Source of the DNA: Pleurodeles waltl
Lineage: Eukaryota; Chordata; Amphibia; Caudata; Salamandridae
Assembly: GCF_031143425.1 (NCBI RefSeq)
Contig: NC_090451.1
Location: 352,788,339-352,852,338 of the forward strand
Direction: 5' to 3'
Length of the DNA stretch: 64,000 bases
The position numbers were made by a program, and so were the translations under genes. Numbering within the stretch: the stretch's first letter is position 1; every line of letters begins with the position of its first letter. The notes below the pieces were generated by a model. The model ran no database searches. It was not told the DNA's origin and was given only the letters and a program-made list of their open reading frames with translations. Below are positions 54,001 to 64,000 of this stretch, one piece after another.

Positions 54001-57000
54001 AGTGCTCTTTGTTTGTGATATGCTTGACAGTGGAAGAAAACGTGTAAAACAGTTTCTTCACTTTTGCAACCCATCGGGCAACCTTTAGATCTATTAGTTG
54101 AGCTGGACCATTTGTACGTAAGGCAGCACAGAGGGAGAGACCCAATCCTAAACCTAATAAAAAGGGCACGAGCAAATGGAGATAACTTTGCATCCAAAAA
54201 GGGCTCAAATTCGTAATGGCATTTAACAAGTAAAAAATTGTCGGACATAGACAATGGAATAGAACCAGCAAATTGTCCAACCTGAACGTTATGCCAATAA
54301 GCATCCTTTAACAGCTGTGCAGCATTTTTAGGAATAGAAATAGGATCATGCCAATAGGAACCTAACCCCAGACGGGAAAAAGATTGTTAAAAAAAACCAC
54401 ACCATTTAGATTTAATACTAGAATCACGGCCCACCACATTTAGGAGGCCACACCGAAAAGGGGTTAGGGCATCAGTTGTCCACAGCCGAATCCAAAACAG
54501 CAGGGGCCTTAGAGCAGCAATCTGTGAGATTGAAAAGAGATTTAGGTCCAGGTGAATGGGCAAGGATGGGGTACTCGTTGGAACCTTTAGCATCATTTTT
54601 AAAAACTGGTTTTCCGCCCTAGCCAGATTCGCCAGATTACAATGGCCCCAAAGTTCGGCTCCATATAAGGCGGCCCCCCTAGCTTGAGCCTTGTATATTT
54701 CCAGTGCAGGAGATATTGCAAATTTCGGGGAACTAGAGGCAAATCTGACAATTCCACCCACCCTCTGCTTCAGGCATAATAAAGATTTATGGCGCTGGGC
54801 ATGCCAAAGATGTGAATCTTCCACTTTGATACCTAGATAATCAAAGGTACCCACCCTTTCCAAAGTGACATCATCTAAATATACAGGCCTCTTAATTTTT
54901 TTTCTAATATCTCCAAAAACCATGTATTTTGTTTTTGCTGAATTAATTGATAACACATGGTCAGTGCAAAACTCCAGGAATCTGGAGAGCAGCTTAGAAA
55001 GGCCCATAGCAGTACGTGATAGCAATAGGGTATCATCTGCAAACAGAAGACAGGGGATCTTCTGCCCGCCCAGGCTAGGGGCATCACTTTGACAGTCTAA
55101 AAGATATGGCAAACAGGCATTAATAAACAAGAGACATAAGGTGGGGTCAAATCGCCAATGTTACCCCAACGGACTTTAGCACAATTATCAGAGTAAAGAT
55201 CCTTGATAATATTGATCATGGAACCCGGAACACCGGTGGTACTAAGGACCTCCCAAAGCTTGGCAGCGGGACCAGGTCAAACGCAGACTTCAAGTCGACA
55301 AAGGCCACAAATAAGTGGCCTTTATCTGCATCTACGGACTTCCACTTGATGGTGGTAAATCGGAAGATCTGATCGATAGTGCTGATCTTGTCCCTAAATC
55401 CTGCCTGGAGATGGCTTAAGACCTGATTTTTCATTATCCATTGTTTTAATCTAGTTAGCAACTGGTACGAAAAGATTTTCTGCAAGTTGTCTAATAGACT
55501 GATAGGCCTATAATTCCCAGGGGAGCTCTTGTCTCCTTTTTTATGAACGGGGACAATAATCGCTATCTTCCACGAGAGCGGATAGGATCGAGATGCCATG
55601 GCAGTGTTTGATACCCTGTTTATATAACGGGTCCACACAGATAGGTCTGATTTGTACAAATCCGAAGGAATACCATCTTGGCCAGGGGCCCTACCAGATC
55701 TTTGAGCACAAATTGCCATCTCTCTTTCTTTTAGGGTGAAGGGTGGCATTTCAGGCTGGCACAGTGCGTAATCTATGGGAGTATCATAAAGCTCCATTCG
55801 GAAGCCATACAGTTCACGAAAATAAGTGAGCCAGGTTCCTGGGTCGATATGACATTCAGTAGTGGGTGACAGGCCTGGGTCGCTACGCGCAACCAAAGTC
55901 CAAAAGAGCTTGGCGTCGCGAGAGCTAGCAGCCTCCGCCAGACACTCCCATAAATGCTCCTCATATTTGAGTTTTGATAGAGTGAGAGTAGACACATAGT
56001 TCTTTCTCGCATGTATAATGTCGTCCCGGTTCTTTGCCTTTAAGGCTTCAGATAGAAGATGCTTGGCCACCCGGCACTCTTTGTCAAACCATTTGCACCT
56101 AGGAGCAGAAGATTTTGTTTGGGATTTGGAAGGTTTAGTGAAAAGCTCCTTAAGTTCCGCAAAAAAACCCACATGGGCGGACAAAATTTCTGAAGGAGAT
56201 AATGCAATGGAGTCCTCAAAAAGTTGGTGACAGGTCATCAAAATGCCAAGCTTGTGGTTCAGTAAGTCAGATTAAAAAAATGTGGGCCACTTTACCGCAA
56301 GCTTATTGGTGGAAAGTTTTGACAGAACACTTCGGCCAACCAAACCAGCGGGTAGATCAAACAGAGCTACGTTATATGCAATTTGCAGGGGGGCATGGTC
56401 ACTAGTGCGGGGAAGACCCACCTCTACATTAGTTATGAGGTGCCAAACTCGTAAATCCAAGATGACATAATCCAAGCAACTACTATAATTACCTCTGAAA
56501 AAAGTGGGCCTAGCAGGGTTATCATTAGGAAATCGGCCATTTCCAAAACGGAGGCCGTAGGTAAGTGCAAGGTCTATTATCTGAGACACCCTAGGGGAAG
56601 GAGTGAGTGGCGTAGGATGAAATTGGAGTGGGGGAATGTTCCACACTACGTCCTCATCGTGAGTGGACTCAGAGCCAAGCTCAGTTTGGGCATTAAGATC
56701 ACCAGCAATAATGACTCGATATTTAGAATGGAATTCTGAGAGAACATTATGCAAGCGATAAATGGTATCAGACTGTTGATTAAGAGAGCCTGGACGATTA
56801 TAGATATTAATACACAGCACAGGGGTACTAGACCTAGGCTGTATTACTATGGCTAAAATATCACAAGAATCAACAGCAATTTCCTTGACCCTAACCATCT
56901 CAGACATCTTGACCCAGATACATAGACCCCCAACCGCCCTTCCCCTGGGGGATTGAGTTGCCTTTTTTATGAAAGAACGATAACCTTGCCTGTACATACC

Positions 57001-57291
57001 ACCCATTGCCCAAGTTTCCTGGAACATGCAGATAGAGTAAGATTCCACAAAAGCCCCCCACTCCGAATCAAGCAGTTTACTCTTAATACCCGCCACTTTC
57101 CAGGACAGCAAGTACCCTTCAGAAGTTGGAGTGCTGCAAGTGAGCGTACCAAGATCAGTATCCGTAATTAGTTTAGAATTAACTATAGGAGTACAGAAAG
57201 AAGCACTTGTGCTGGGGCCACCTGGGCTGATTAAAGGTCTTTGGGACAGTACAAGTGAACCACAGGGTATGCAATAGTTAGGGAAGAGTAG
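53838..57291 (-). pseudogene. ORF2 endonuclease-reverse transcriptase of the Vingi-like LINE
   Basis: The frame opens directly after the TGA that ends ORF1, in the same frame, and has no ATG for about 90 codons. Endonuclease: WKVAGIKSKLLDSEWGAF, MFQETWAMGG (Glu), IIAGDLNAQTELG (Asp), GNYSSCLDYVI and TSDHAPLQI (His). A single in-frame TAA at 56272-56274, next to a T7 run, interrupts it. RT: QDGIPSDLYK, NYRPISLLDNLQKIFS, AFVDLKSAFDLVP; then frameshifts near 55260 and 55130, and FADDTLLLS at about 55040-55065. Between these, the conserved RQG-type box is missing, apparently by a short deletion. The C-terminal part (53838-54254) has a knuckle C-x3-C-x7-H-x4-C followed by HKQRALWL. The stop, frameshifts and missing box make it inactive. 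Confidence 0.8.
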
Positions 57292-57294
57292 TCA
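57289..57294 (-). promoter_or_regulatory. Possible stop-codon readthrough site, TGA CTA
   Basis: The ORF1 stop reads GAC TGA CTA CTC on the minus strand. Beyond it the same frame is open through the ORF2 endonuclease, with no stop until 56272. UGA followed by CUA is an established leaky context (alphaviruses and several animal genes). Readthrough would give an ORF1-ORF2 fusion. Confidence 0.5.
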
Positions 57295-58233
57295 GTCCAC
57301 ATCAGATGTATCCCCTGTAGTAGCGGGATCATGAGTACCACTATGTTTAGGATTGTGAACCAAAGCAGCCCCATCAACAGGGAAAGGCAACAAGCCAGAC
57401 TTAGGAGCAGGAACTGGAACACTGCAGGGGCTTCCCTTAGGCCTAAAAGGATGTGCGGGCAAGATCTTGTGGCCAGTAGCAGGCAAGCGTTCGCGGAAAT
57501 GTATATCAAAATCAGTTCTTAACGTATTGCGGGCTTCCATCTGTAAAAGTCCCCTAACTAATTTGGGGTTAGTGAGGTTAATTTTGATGGTATCACGGCC
57601 ACCGGGACAACCACGTACTCGAGAAGCAAAAACAATGTCAGAATGAATAATAGAAGCACAGCCCCTGGTATGACGAATCCCATATGCCACCTTGTTGACA
57701 AGGGAGGAGGTATCTTCTCTACTATGGGATGTAAGAGAAGGAACATTGCACAAATAAATACAATTTGAATTAGCCACATGAGTAGAAGGGGCCACAACTT
57801 GGCCAAAGTCAAAAGAGGAGGGTGCTGAACGTACTGCTGAAGTGGCCGGCTGGATCCTATGGCCTGGCTTATTAGAGGGGCCCTTATTGTGGTCCTCACT
57901 TGTTGAAGAAATAGCAGGCAGTGCAACCGGGCCCAAAGGACAAGAAGATTGAACCGGCACAGGAATCAAAGTACGGTGAGGAGGTAAGTCATTTTTTTTT
58001 AAGAGATTGAGAACCTCAAACAATATGCCCTTTAGCTCCCCGACTTCACGTTTTAAGCTAGAGACTATTGTTAGTACGTCTTCTCCTGGAGGGTCACAGG
58101 GAGTGACAACGTTTGAAGATATCGAAAGTTGGTTAGCACCCACCGAGTCAGCCTGGTCTAGCGTAGAGAACCGATTAGCGCAAGGGATGCCACTGAGAAT
58201 GAGATCGTAAGACGTGGCATCAAAGTTGTCCAT
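57292..58233 (-). CDS. ORF1 protein of the Vingi-like LINE (313 aa)
   Basis: Uninterrupted 313-codon frame from an ATG at 58231-58233, which overlaps the stop of the upstream small ORF (TAATG). In LINEs, ORF1 proteins bind the element RNA. Residues ~50-85 form a likely coiled coil (VLTIVSSLKREVGELKGILF). A Pro/Ser-rich linker follows. Residues ~155-245 (NCIYLCNVPSLTSHSR, IIHSDIVFASRVRGCPG, DTIKINLTNPKLVRGLL) have the strand-helix rhythm of an RRM-like fold as in other LINE ORF1 proteins. The tail is Pro-rich and ends in TSDVD before the TGA. No CCHC knuckle was seen. The RRM reading is inference from pattern only. Confidence 0.65.
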   Translation of the reverse strand: MDNFDATSYDLILSGIPCANRFSTLDQADSVGANQLSISSNVVTPCDPPGEDVLTIVSSLKREVGELKGILFEVLNLLKKNDLPPHRTLIPVPVQSSCPLGPVALPAISSTSEDHNKGPSNKPGHRIQPATSAVRSAPSSFDFGQVVAPSTHVANSNCIYLCNVPSLTSHSREDTSSLVNKVAYGIRHTRGCASIIHSDIVFASRVRGCPGGRDTIKINLTNPKLVRGLLQMEARNTLRTDFDIHFRERLPATGHKILPAHPFRPKGSPCSVPVPAPKSGLLPFPVDGAALVHNPKHSGTHDPATTGDTSDVD

Positions 58234-58235
58234 TA
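58231..58235 (-). promoter_or_regulatory. Overlapping stop-start TAATG
   Basis: The stop of the 104-residue ORF and the ATG of ORF1 share one base (TAATG). The same arrangement couples ORF1 and ORF2 translation in the insect LINE SART1, where ribosomes terminate and restart. Confidence 0.5.
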
Positions 58236-58547
58236 GACCTGGGGAGTCAGAGGTTTAAGCAAACCCAACTGACTAGGCGATACAGAAACTTGCACAGGGG
58301 AATTCAAGGGCTGGGGATCAATAGAAAGGTTAGGGGCTGCTGTTAGGAACGGGAGTAAAGTCCCCGATTTCAGTCTCTTGCAGGCCTTGCTCTCCTTTTC
58401 CTTAAGAATAGATTCCACCTCCTCAATCAAGTTATCAATTTCTCTGGAGACACAGTTTGAGTGGACTTGCGCTACTCTATTAAGTTTTAGGTTTTTAGAT
58501 TTAGCACCTGCAGCATCAGGACTGGTGCGCGCCTTACGCTTCCCCAT
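58233..58547 (-). CDS. Small basic protein upstream of ORF1 (104 aa)
   Basis: From the ATG at 58545-58547 the protein starts MGKRKARTSPDAAGAKSKN, a likely nuclear localisation signal. A helix with alternating charges (REIDNLIEEVESILKEKESK) follows, then a Pro/Ser/Leu-rich end. The open frame extends further upstream (to 58673), but that part is hydrophobic and unlike the rest, so I prefer this start. It ends in TAA overlapping the ORF1 start codon. I do not recognise it as a family. It could be the separated N-terminus of ORF1, since the frame changes at the overlap, or a true first cistron of the LINE. Confidence 0.5.
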   Translation of the reverse strand: MGKRKARTSPDAAGAKSKNLKLNRVAQVHSNCVSREIDNLIEEVESILKEKESKACKRLKSGTLLPFLTAAPNLSIDPQPLNSPVQVSVSPSQLGLLKPLTPQV

Positions 58548-58680
58548 GCTTAGCCAGGGAAGTAGGATAGGTAAGGCAGGGAAAAAAAGAGAAAGGCACT
58601 CACTACACTCTTGTGAGAAGCATATACAAAGAATTTGAAAGAGAAAACCAAGGGGGGTGGCCTTACTTGCCACTTTGTCT

Positions 58681-61600
58681 TTTTACTTTAGTTTTTTCAC
58701 CCCTTTCATTGTCTGTAGTCTGACATCTTTCAACCTCAAACTTCCTTCTTTCTCTTTTCTTCGTCCTCTTTCTTCCTGTTCACCTTCCCATACTTTATTA
58801 CTTGTGTGATTCCATTTTCCATCTAATCTTTTGTTCTGTCTTCATTTCCTTATTTTCATATTTCCTTCAAGTTTTCATACTTTTCCTTTGGTGTCTTATG
58901 ATATCATGACAATGGTGGCATTCTTGACTTGGATGTTCTCTGTTCAGTGCAGCCGCTTGGACTGAAACCAAATTAGTTTAGTTGGATGCATTTTAAGCTG
59001 TCTTCATCTTCTGACTACATACCAATTGTTTACTTAATTATATTTTTGAAGAATACTAGGTTTGTGATGGGGTTGTAGCTAACAAGGTTGGGATTTGTTT
59101 TTTCAGCACTGGGGGATCTTTCCACTTTGGACTGCATCAAGTACCTTGTACAAGGGATTCATTGGATATGTTGAGGAGTGTGAGTACTTCTCTGTAATAG
59201 GGTTTAATGGTGGTGGATGGGAGAGAGCCATTTCATCGGTGGTGGATTAAAGGGTGATAATATTCCCAGCAAAGTCTGACGGAGGTGATTTTAAGGAGAA
59301 CCATTTCAGTATGTTGCATAGAGCGATGGTTTTTAACCTTTTCTATTTACCCCCACTGAATAACTACTACTGGATAGCAGGAGCCCCTATATAAGCAATC
59401 TCTATTAATTGAAACTCAGTGTTTCTAATTGTTTTTCTTAACGACGAAACAATATATTAGCAAATAATTTTGTCTTTTTTGCTTCAAATGCATGCTCTTT
59501 ATTGGCATATACCAGTGCTTTACTGAGGCCACTGATAGTCCATAATAGATTCCTTTTGCTATATCTGCACTCCCATGACTCAAGACAAGGATACCACCTT
59601 AATTTGTAGTCTCCAATTTCAAATTCCTTCACATGTACAGAACATTTTAAATATATATATATATATATATATTTTTTTTGGCTGATATCTCATTTGGTAT
59701 CAGTACATTCTTGGGTATATGAAAGATTTGGTTTAATACAGAGTATCTTCACAGCAATGTGATGGTTGGTTTTGACTTTGATTTCTATCAGCTTTGAAGT
59801 TGTTTTGGTTTGCTAGAGTGGTGAATTCTTGTTTCAGAGTTTTCATGTACAAGTCCATGATGGAGCATACTATGGTTTAGTGGTTTATGATGTACAGTGG
59901 TGGGTGTTGGCAGAATGATGATTGAGATGGTGGTGTAGTCTCACCAATAGTTGTGAAGACCATATTGACAAGGTAGACTTTGGGCTAGGTTTATGCAATG
60001 GGGTATTGATGCTGATGGTCTTAAGAAGAATCATTAAGTACTTCTTACAGTGTTTTGTTGGAGGAATTACCTGCGAGTTTGGATTCCAAGAGAAAGATAC
60101 TGCTACAGTAGATGAGGGATGAGGTGCTGACGAGGGATGTGATTTTCTCAATGGTTTGCTCACTATTTTGCAGGGATTAGGTCTGTAAATCAGGTGAAAG
60201 GTGGTGAGTAGTTATATAGTTTATGGAAGTGGGTTCCTAAAGTGTGCTCGATCAAAATGATGTGTGGGTGACAGTGAGGACATTAAGATGATTCATTTAA
60301 TTTCTAACACTAGTTGACCCAGAAGGAGGGCCCACACAATATGTGTATGCTATGGCCCTCCAAAATTCAGAGGATGTCTTTGAGCAACTGAGCATTCCTG
60401 GAAATGTACTCAAAAGCTTACTTACCATCCCTTGCATGGTATTACCCCTTTGTAATTTTGTGATGCTGTTTGAGTAATATTGCGCTGGAGTAAAAGAATT
60501 TACAATATCACGTGTGCAAATTCCTTGTAAGTGTAAATCTATCACATGTACTTACAGCACAGTTTCACGAGCACAACTGGCTTTGATTATTAGGCCCCAT
60601 TCAGTACAGTTTGATGCATTTTTCTTATATATATATTTTTTTGCATGTGTGGTTGTTATTACCACCTTCTCCATTGCGGTGCCCTCATATAAAGTAGCAC
60701 GCATACCGTCTCAAGACTGCATGAAATCCCTGAAACTTCTGATACATTTCTTGCATACTTCAAGCAGGAACCTGCATAGTTAGGTTAAGGGGACGTCTGA
60801 CACTTCCAGGTTTCATAAATGGGTTGTCATAACAAAATTAAGAACACAGTTTTCGTAGTCAGCTTAATGAATGCAAAAACTACTCAGCAATGAATGCCTC
60901 CAAGAGGATTTGACTATCTCTTCTGCAATAGGATAACGAATTTTGCGACGACTGACATTTCTATTGAAATAGATGTCATTGTTTTAAAAAACTGTGGACT
61001 TTGAGAAACCACGCAGCAGCCAAAAGGCTAAGTTCATCCCACCATTGATTGCATGGAGTTTGTGTTAATGGATTCCTGTCTGATGTGAGAACAATTAACT
61101 AGAGCCTGCAGCAGGGATCTGTCTAGGGGGCAAATCCCATTCTTTTCCTGTATTAATTATCTCCGAAATGTCTCCATTTTCTGCCATGCTATTTATATGC
61201 AGATGAGCCTGGCCTATTGTGCATGAAAATGAGTAATTGGAAATGGGTTGAATCAAGCCATGGACCACTGCTTCCAATGAACGTTGAGAATACGATAGGA
61301 ACTAAAATGTTTGACTTGGAAAAGTTACATTTACCGAAAGTCGTGCAAGTGTTCACAGCCTACAATTGGTGCTTAAGATATGCATAACCCGTTATTTACA
61401 GTTTTCCTGTTAATTTGACCTGGTTGTAGTCTTTCTCGTCACAGTATTGAACAGCAAGGGTGACTATCAGCCCTACACATTCACCTTGCAGCTGTAAGGG
61501 TTTTAAGCCTGCCACATTTAAGAGGGGGGAGCCTGTTTCCTAATACATCATCAGTAGTTTAAATGATAAAATTAGTAATCCAGCCCAAGTGAATTTAGGG

Positions 61601-62056
61601 CAGGATAGTTACGAGAAAGAGCAGTAGTTACTGCTAAGCATAACAGTGGTAAGTATTGTGGGGGTTATCTCCTATCCTTACAGTTACCCTTAAGCTTGGC
61701 AGAGAACTGAAATGGTGGTTGTTGAAAGGTAATCTCCAGAAGGGGGACGTTTTCAACCATATTTTGCCAGGGGAGAGCTCTTCTTGAGGATTTCCATCAG
61801 TAGAACATAGCCCCAGCGGGAAAGGTATTTGCAGCAGCGGCCTGTACCCTTTTAAAGTGGTGGGGCGAGTGAGGTACCCCACCACTTCGCCCAAAAAAAA
61901 AAAAAAGAAACACCCCCTCCCTCCAAAACCCTAAAGTGAACCATCCTTGCCGCCAAAAGTCCAAATATCACTATCTAAAATACAAATACTACACTCGCAT
62001 GCACAGCACAGTTACATACATTACACACATGCATTACACACACACACATGCAACAC
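58681..62056. other. No recognised gene or element; microsatellites
   Basis: About 3.4 kb of AT-rich sequence without a credible frame. Contains (TA)n at about 59650-59672, an A14 run at about 61893-61906 and a (CA)-rich stretch at 61990-62056 that directly precedes the LTR. Confidence 0.45.
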
Positions 62057-64000
62057 TGTGAGAAAGTAGCCTCTTTCTAGCCTTGTTACCCCCACTTTTG
62101 GCCTGTTTGTGAGTGTATGTCAGGGTGTTTTCACTGTCTCACTGGGATCCTGCTAGCCAGGGCCCAGTGCTCATAGTGAAAACCCTATGTTTTCAGTATG
62201 TTTGTTATGTGTCACTGGGACCCTGCTAGTCAGGACCCCAGTGCTCATAAGTTTGTGACCTATAGGTATGTATTCCCTGTGTGATGCCTAACTGTCTCAC
62301 TGAGGCTCTGCTAACCAGAACCTCAGTGGTTATGCTCTCTCTTTACAAATTGTCACTAACAGGCTAGTGACCAATTTTACCAATTTACATTGGCATACTG
62401 GAACACCCTTATAATTCCCTAGTATATGGTACTGAGGTACCCAGGGTATTGGGGTTCCAGGAGATCCCTATAGGCTGCAGCCTTTCTTTTGCCACCCATA
62501 GGGAGCTCTGACAATTCTTACACAGGCCTGCCACTGCAGCCTGAGTGAAATAACGTCCACGTTATTTCACAGCCATTTTATACTGCACTTAAGTAACTTA
62601 TAAGTCACCTATATGTCTAACCTTTACCTGGTAAAGGTTGGGTGCTAAGTTACTTAGTGTGTGGGCACCCTGGCACTAGCCGAGGTGCCCCCACATTGTT
62701 CAGGGCCAATTCCCCAGACTTTGTGAGTGCGGGGACACCATTACACGCGTGCACTACATATAGGTCACTACCTATGTGTAGCTTCACAATGGTAACTCCG
62801 AATATGGCCATGTAACATTTCTATGATCATGGAATTGCCCCCTCTATGCCATCCTGGCATTGTTGGCACAATCCCATGATCCCACGGGTCTGTAGCACAG
62901 ACCCGGGTACTGCCAAAGGGCCTTTTCAGGGGTTTCACTGCAGCTGCTGCTGCTGCCAACCCCTCAGACAGGTTTCTGCCCTCCTGGGGTCCAGCCAGAC
63001 TTGGCCCAGGAAGGCAGAACAAAGGACTTCCTCAGAGAGAGGGTGTTACACCCTCTCCCTTTGGAAAATGGTGTGAAGGCAGGGGAGGAGTAGCCTCCCC
63101 CAGCCTCTGGAAATGCTTTCATGGGCACACATGGTGCCCATTTTTGCATAAGCCAGTCAACACCGGTTCAGGGACCCCTCAGCCCTGCTCTGGCGCGAAA
63201 CTGGACAAAGGAAAGGGGAGTGACCACTCCCCTGACCTGCACCTCCCCTGGGAGGTGCCCAGAGCTCCTCCAGTGTGCTCCAGACCTCTGCCATCTTGGA
63301 AACAGAGGTGCTGCTGGCACACTGGACTGCTCTGAGTGGCCATGGCCAGGGCCAGCAGGTGACGTCAGAGACTCCTTCTGATAGGCTCCGTCAGGTGTTG
63401 CTAGCCTATCTTCTCTCCTAAGTAGCCAAACCCTCTTTTCTGGCTATTTAGGGTCTCTGCTTTGGGGATTTCCTTAGATAACGAATGCAAGAGCTCATCC
63501 GAGTTCCTCTGCATCTCTCTCTTCACCTTCTGCCAAGGAATCGACTGCTGACCGCGCTGGAAGCCTGCAAAACTGCAACAAAGTAGCGAAGACGACTACT
63601 GCAACTCTGTAACGCTGATCCTGCCGCCTTCTCAACTGCTTTCCTGGTGGTGCATGCTGTGGGGGTAGTCTGCCTCCTCTCTGCACTAGAAGCTACGAAG
63701 AAATCTCCCGTGGGTCGACGGAATCGTCCCCCTGCAACTGCAGGCACCAAAGAACTGCATCACCGGTCCCCTGGGTCTCCTCTCAGCACGACGAGCGAGG
63801 TCCCTTGAATCCAGCAACTCTGTCCAAGTGACTCCCACAGTCCAGTGACTCTTCAGTCCAAGTTTGGTGGAGGTAAGTCCTTGCCTCCCCACACCAGACT
63901 GCATTGCTGGGAACCGCGTCTTTTGCAGCTACTCCGGCCTCTGTGCACTTCCGGCGGAAATCCTTTGTGCACAGCCAAGCCTGGGTCCACGGCACTCTAA
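62057..64000 (+). repeat. Gypsy-family LTR, plus strand, continues past the window
   Basis: Begins TGTGAGAAAGTAGCCTCTTT at 62057, the full 5' start of the LTR family. It aligns with the minus copies (28746 downward, 51416 downward) and, from about 62790, with 10440-11625. It ends inside the LTR at the window edge, so whether a provirus follows cannot be seen. Confidence 0.85.

Larger units (their letters stand above)
53243..58680 (-). mobile_element. I-superfamily (Vingi-like) LINE, long but dead copy
   Basis: Minus-strand LINE with, in order, a small basic ORF (58233-58547), ORF1 (57292-58233), an endonuclease-RT ORF2 (53838-57291, broken) and a 3' UTR ending near 53243 with AATAAAGTAATAATGAATG, an AATAAA signal and an AAT-rich tail. 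RT text such as FADDTLLLS and a C-terminal Cys/His knuckle match what I recall of Vingi-type LINEs of amphibians and reptiles; the clade name is inference. The 5' end is not defined. Confidence 0.7.

Noticed and set aside
59650..59672. (TA)n as a regulatory element
   Set aside because: Plain microsatellite without context.

Overview
No host gene could be recognised. The window is a dense, nested stack of transposable elements of the kind found in giant amphibian genomes. Two hammerhead-bearing ~324-bp repeats that match the description of newt satellite 2, very long Gypsy LTRs (~2.8 kb) and L2-type LINEs with TGAT-rich tails suggest a newt or related salamander (Salamandridae, perhaps Pleurodeles). 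That taxonomic call is inference from repeat content.

Layout. 1-2245: minus-strand retroelement leader plus gag-like fragment with a Cys/His zinc finger. 2246-5745: decayed minus-strand L2 LINE with one 5'-UTR monomer. 5746-10440: mostly unassigned, with a dead L1/Tx1-like ORF2 tail (7930-8740). 10440-25077: plus-strand Gypsy element with a SCAN-like gag and a protease but no RT or integrase. Its 5' LTR is split by an 8.76-kb PIF/Harbinger transposon (12502-21257) carrying a dead DDE transposase and two Myb/SANT genes; the 3' LTR serves as the empty site. 25855-28746: minus-strand LTR of the same family, hit by a 609-bp Harbinger-type MITE. 29861-31600: piggyBac-like non-autonomous element with TTAA duplications. 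33945-34602: Sat2-like dimer with two hammerhead ribozymes. 35069-52033: a 1241-bp tandem duplication broken by two insertions, a composite Penelope-like element (36790-48525, 14-bp target duplication) and a solo LTR (48640-51416, 5-bp target duplication). The Penelope element is a head-to-head pair with a GIY-YIG endonuclease and a hammerhead in each arm; it was later hit by an L2 LINE (38036-44297) and a second MITE (45207-45816). 52034-52826: fragment of another LTR. 53243-58680: minus-strand I/Vingi-like LINE with three coding blocks. 58681-62056: no recognised element. 62057-64000: start of another Gypsy-family LTR that runs off the window.

Most notable. (1) Four hammerhead ribozymes of two types, in a Penelope-like element and in a satellite-2-like dimer about 3 kb apart. 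(2) An L2 LINE with a ~997-codon open frame, no in-frame ATG upstream of its endonuclease, and a 5' UTR made of about five ~633-bp GC-box-bearing monomers. (3) A LINE whose ORFs are joined first by an overlapping TAATG and then by a single in-frame TGA followed by CTA, a known leaky-stop context, with no ATG before the ORF2 endonuclease. (4) A Harbinger element with two different Myb/SANT genes. (5) A clear insertion stratigraphy with exact empty sites inside the window.

Coordinates of element ends are read by eye; those supported by target duplications or empty sites are firm, others are approximate.
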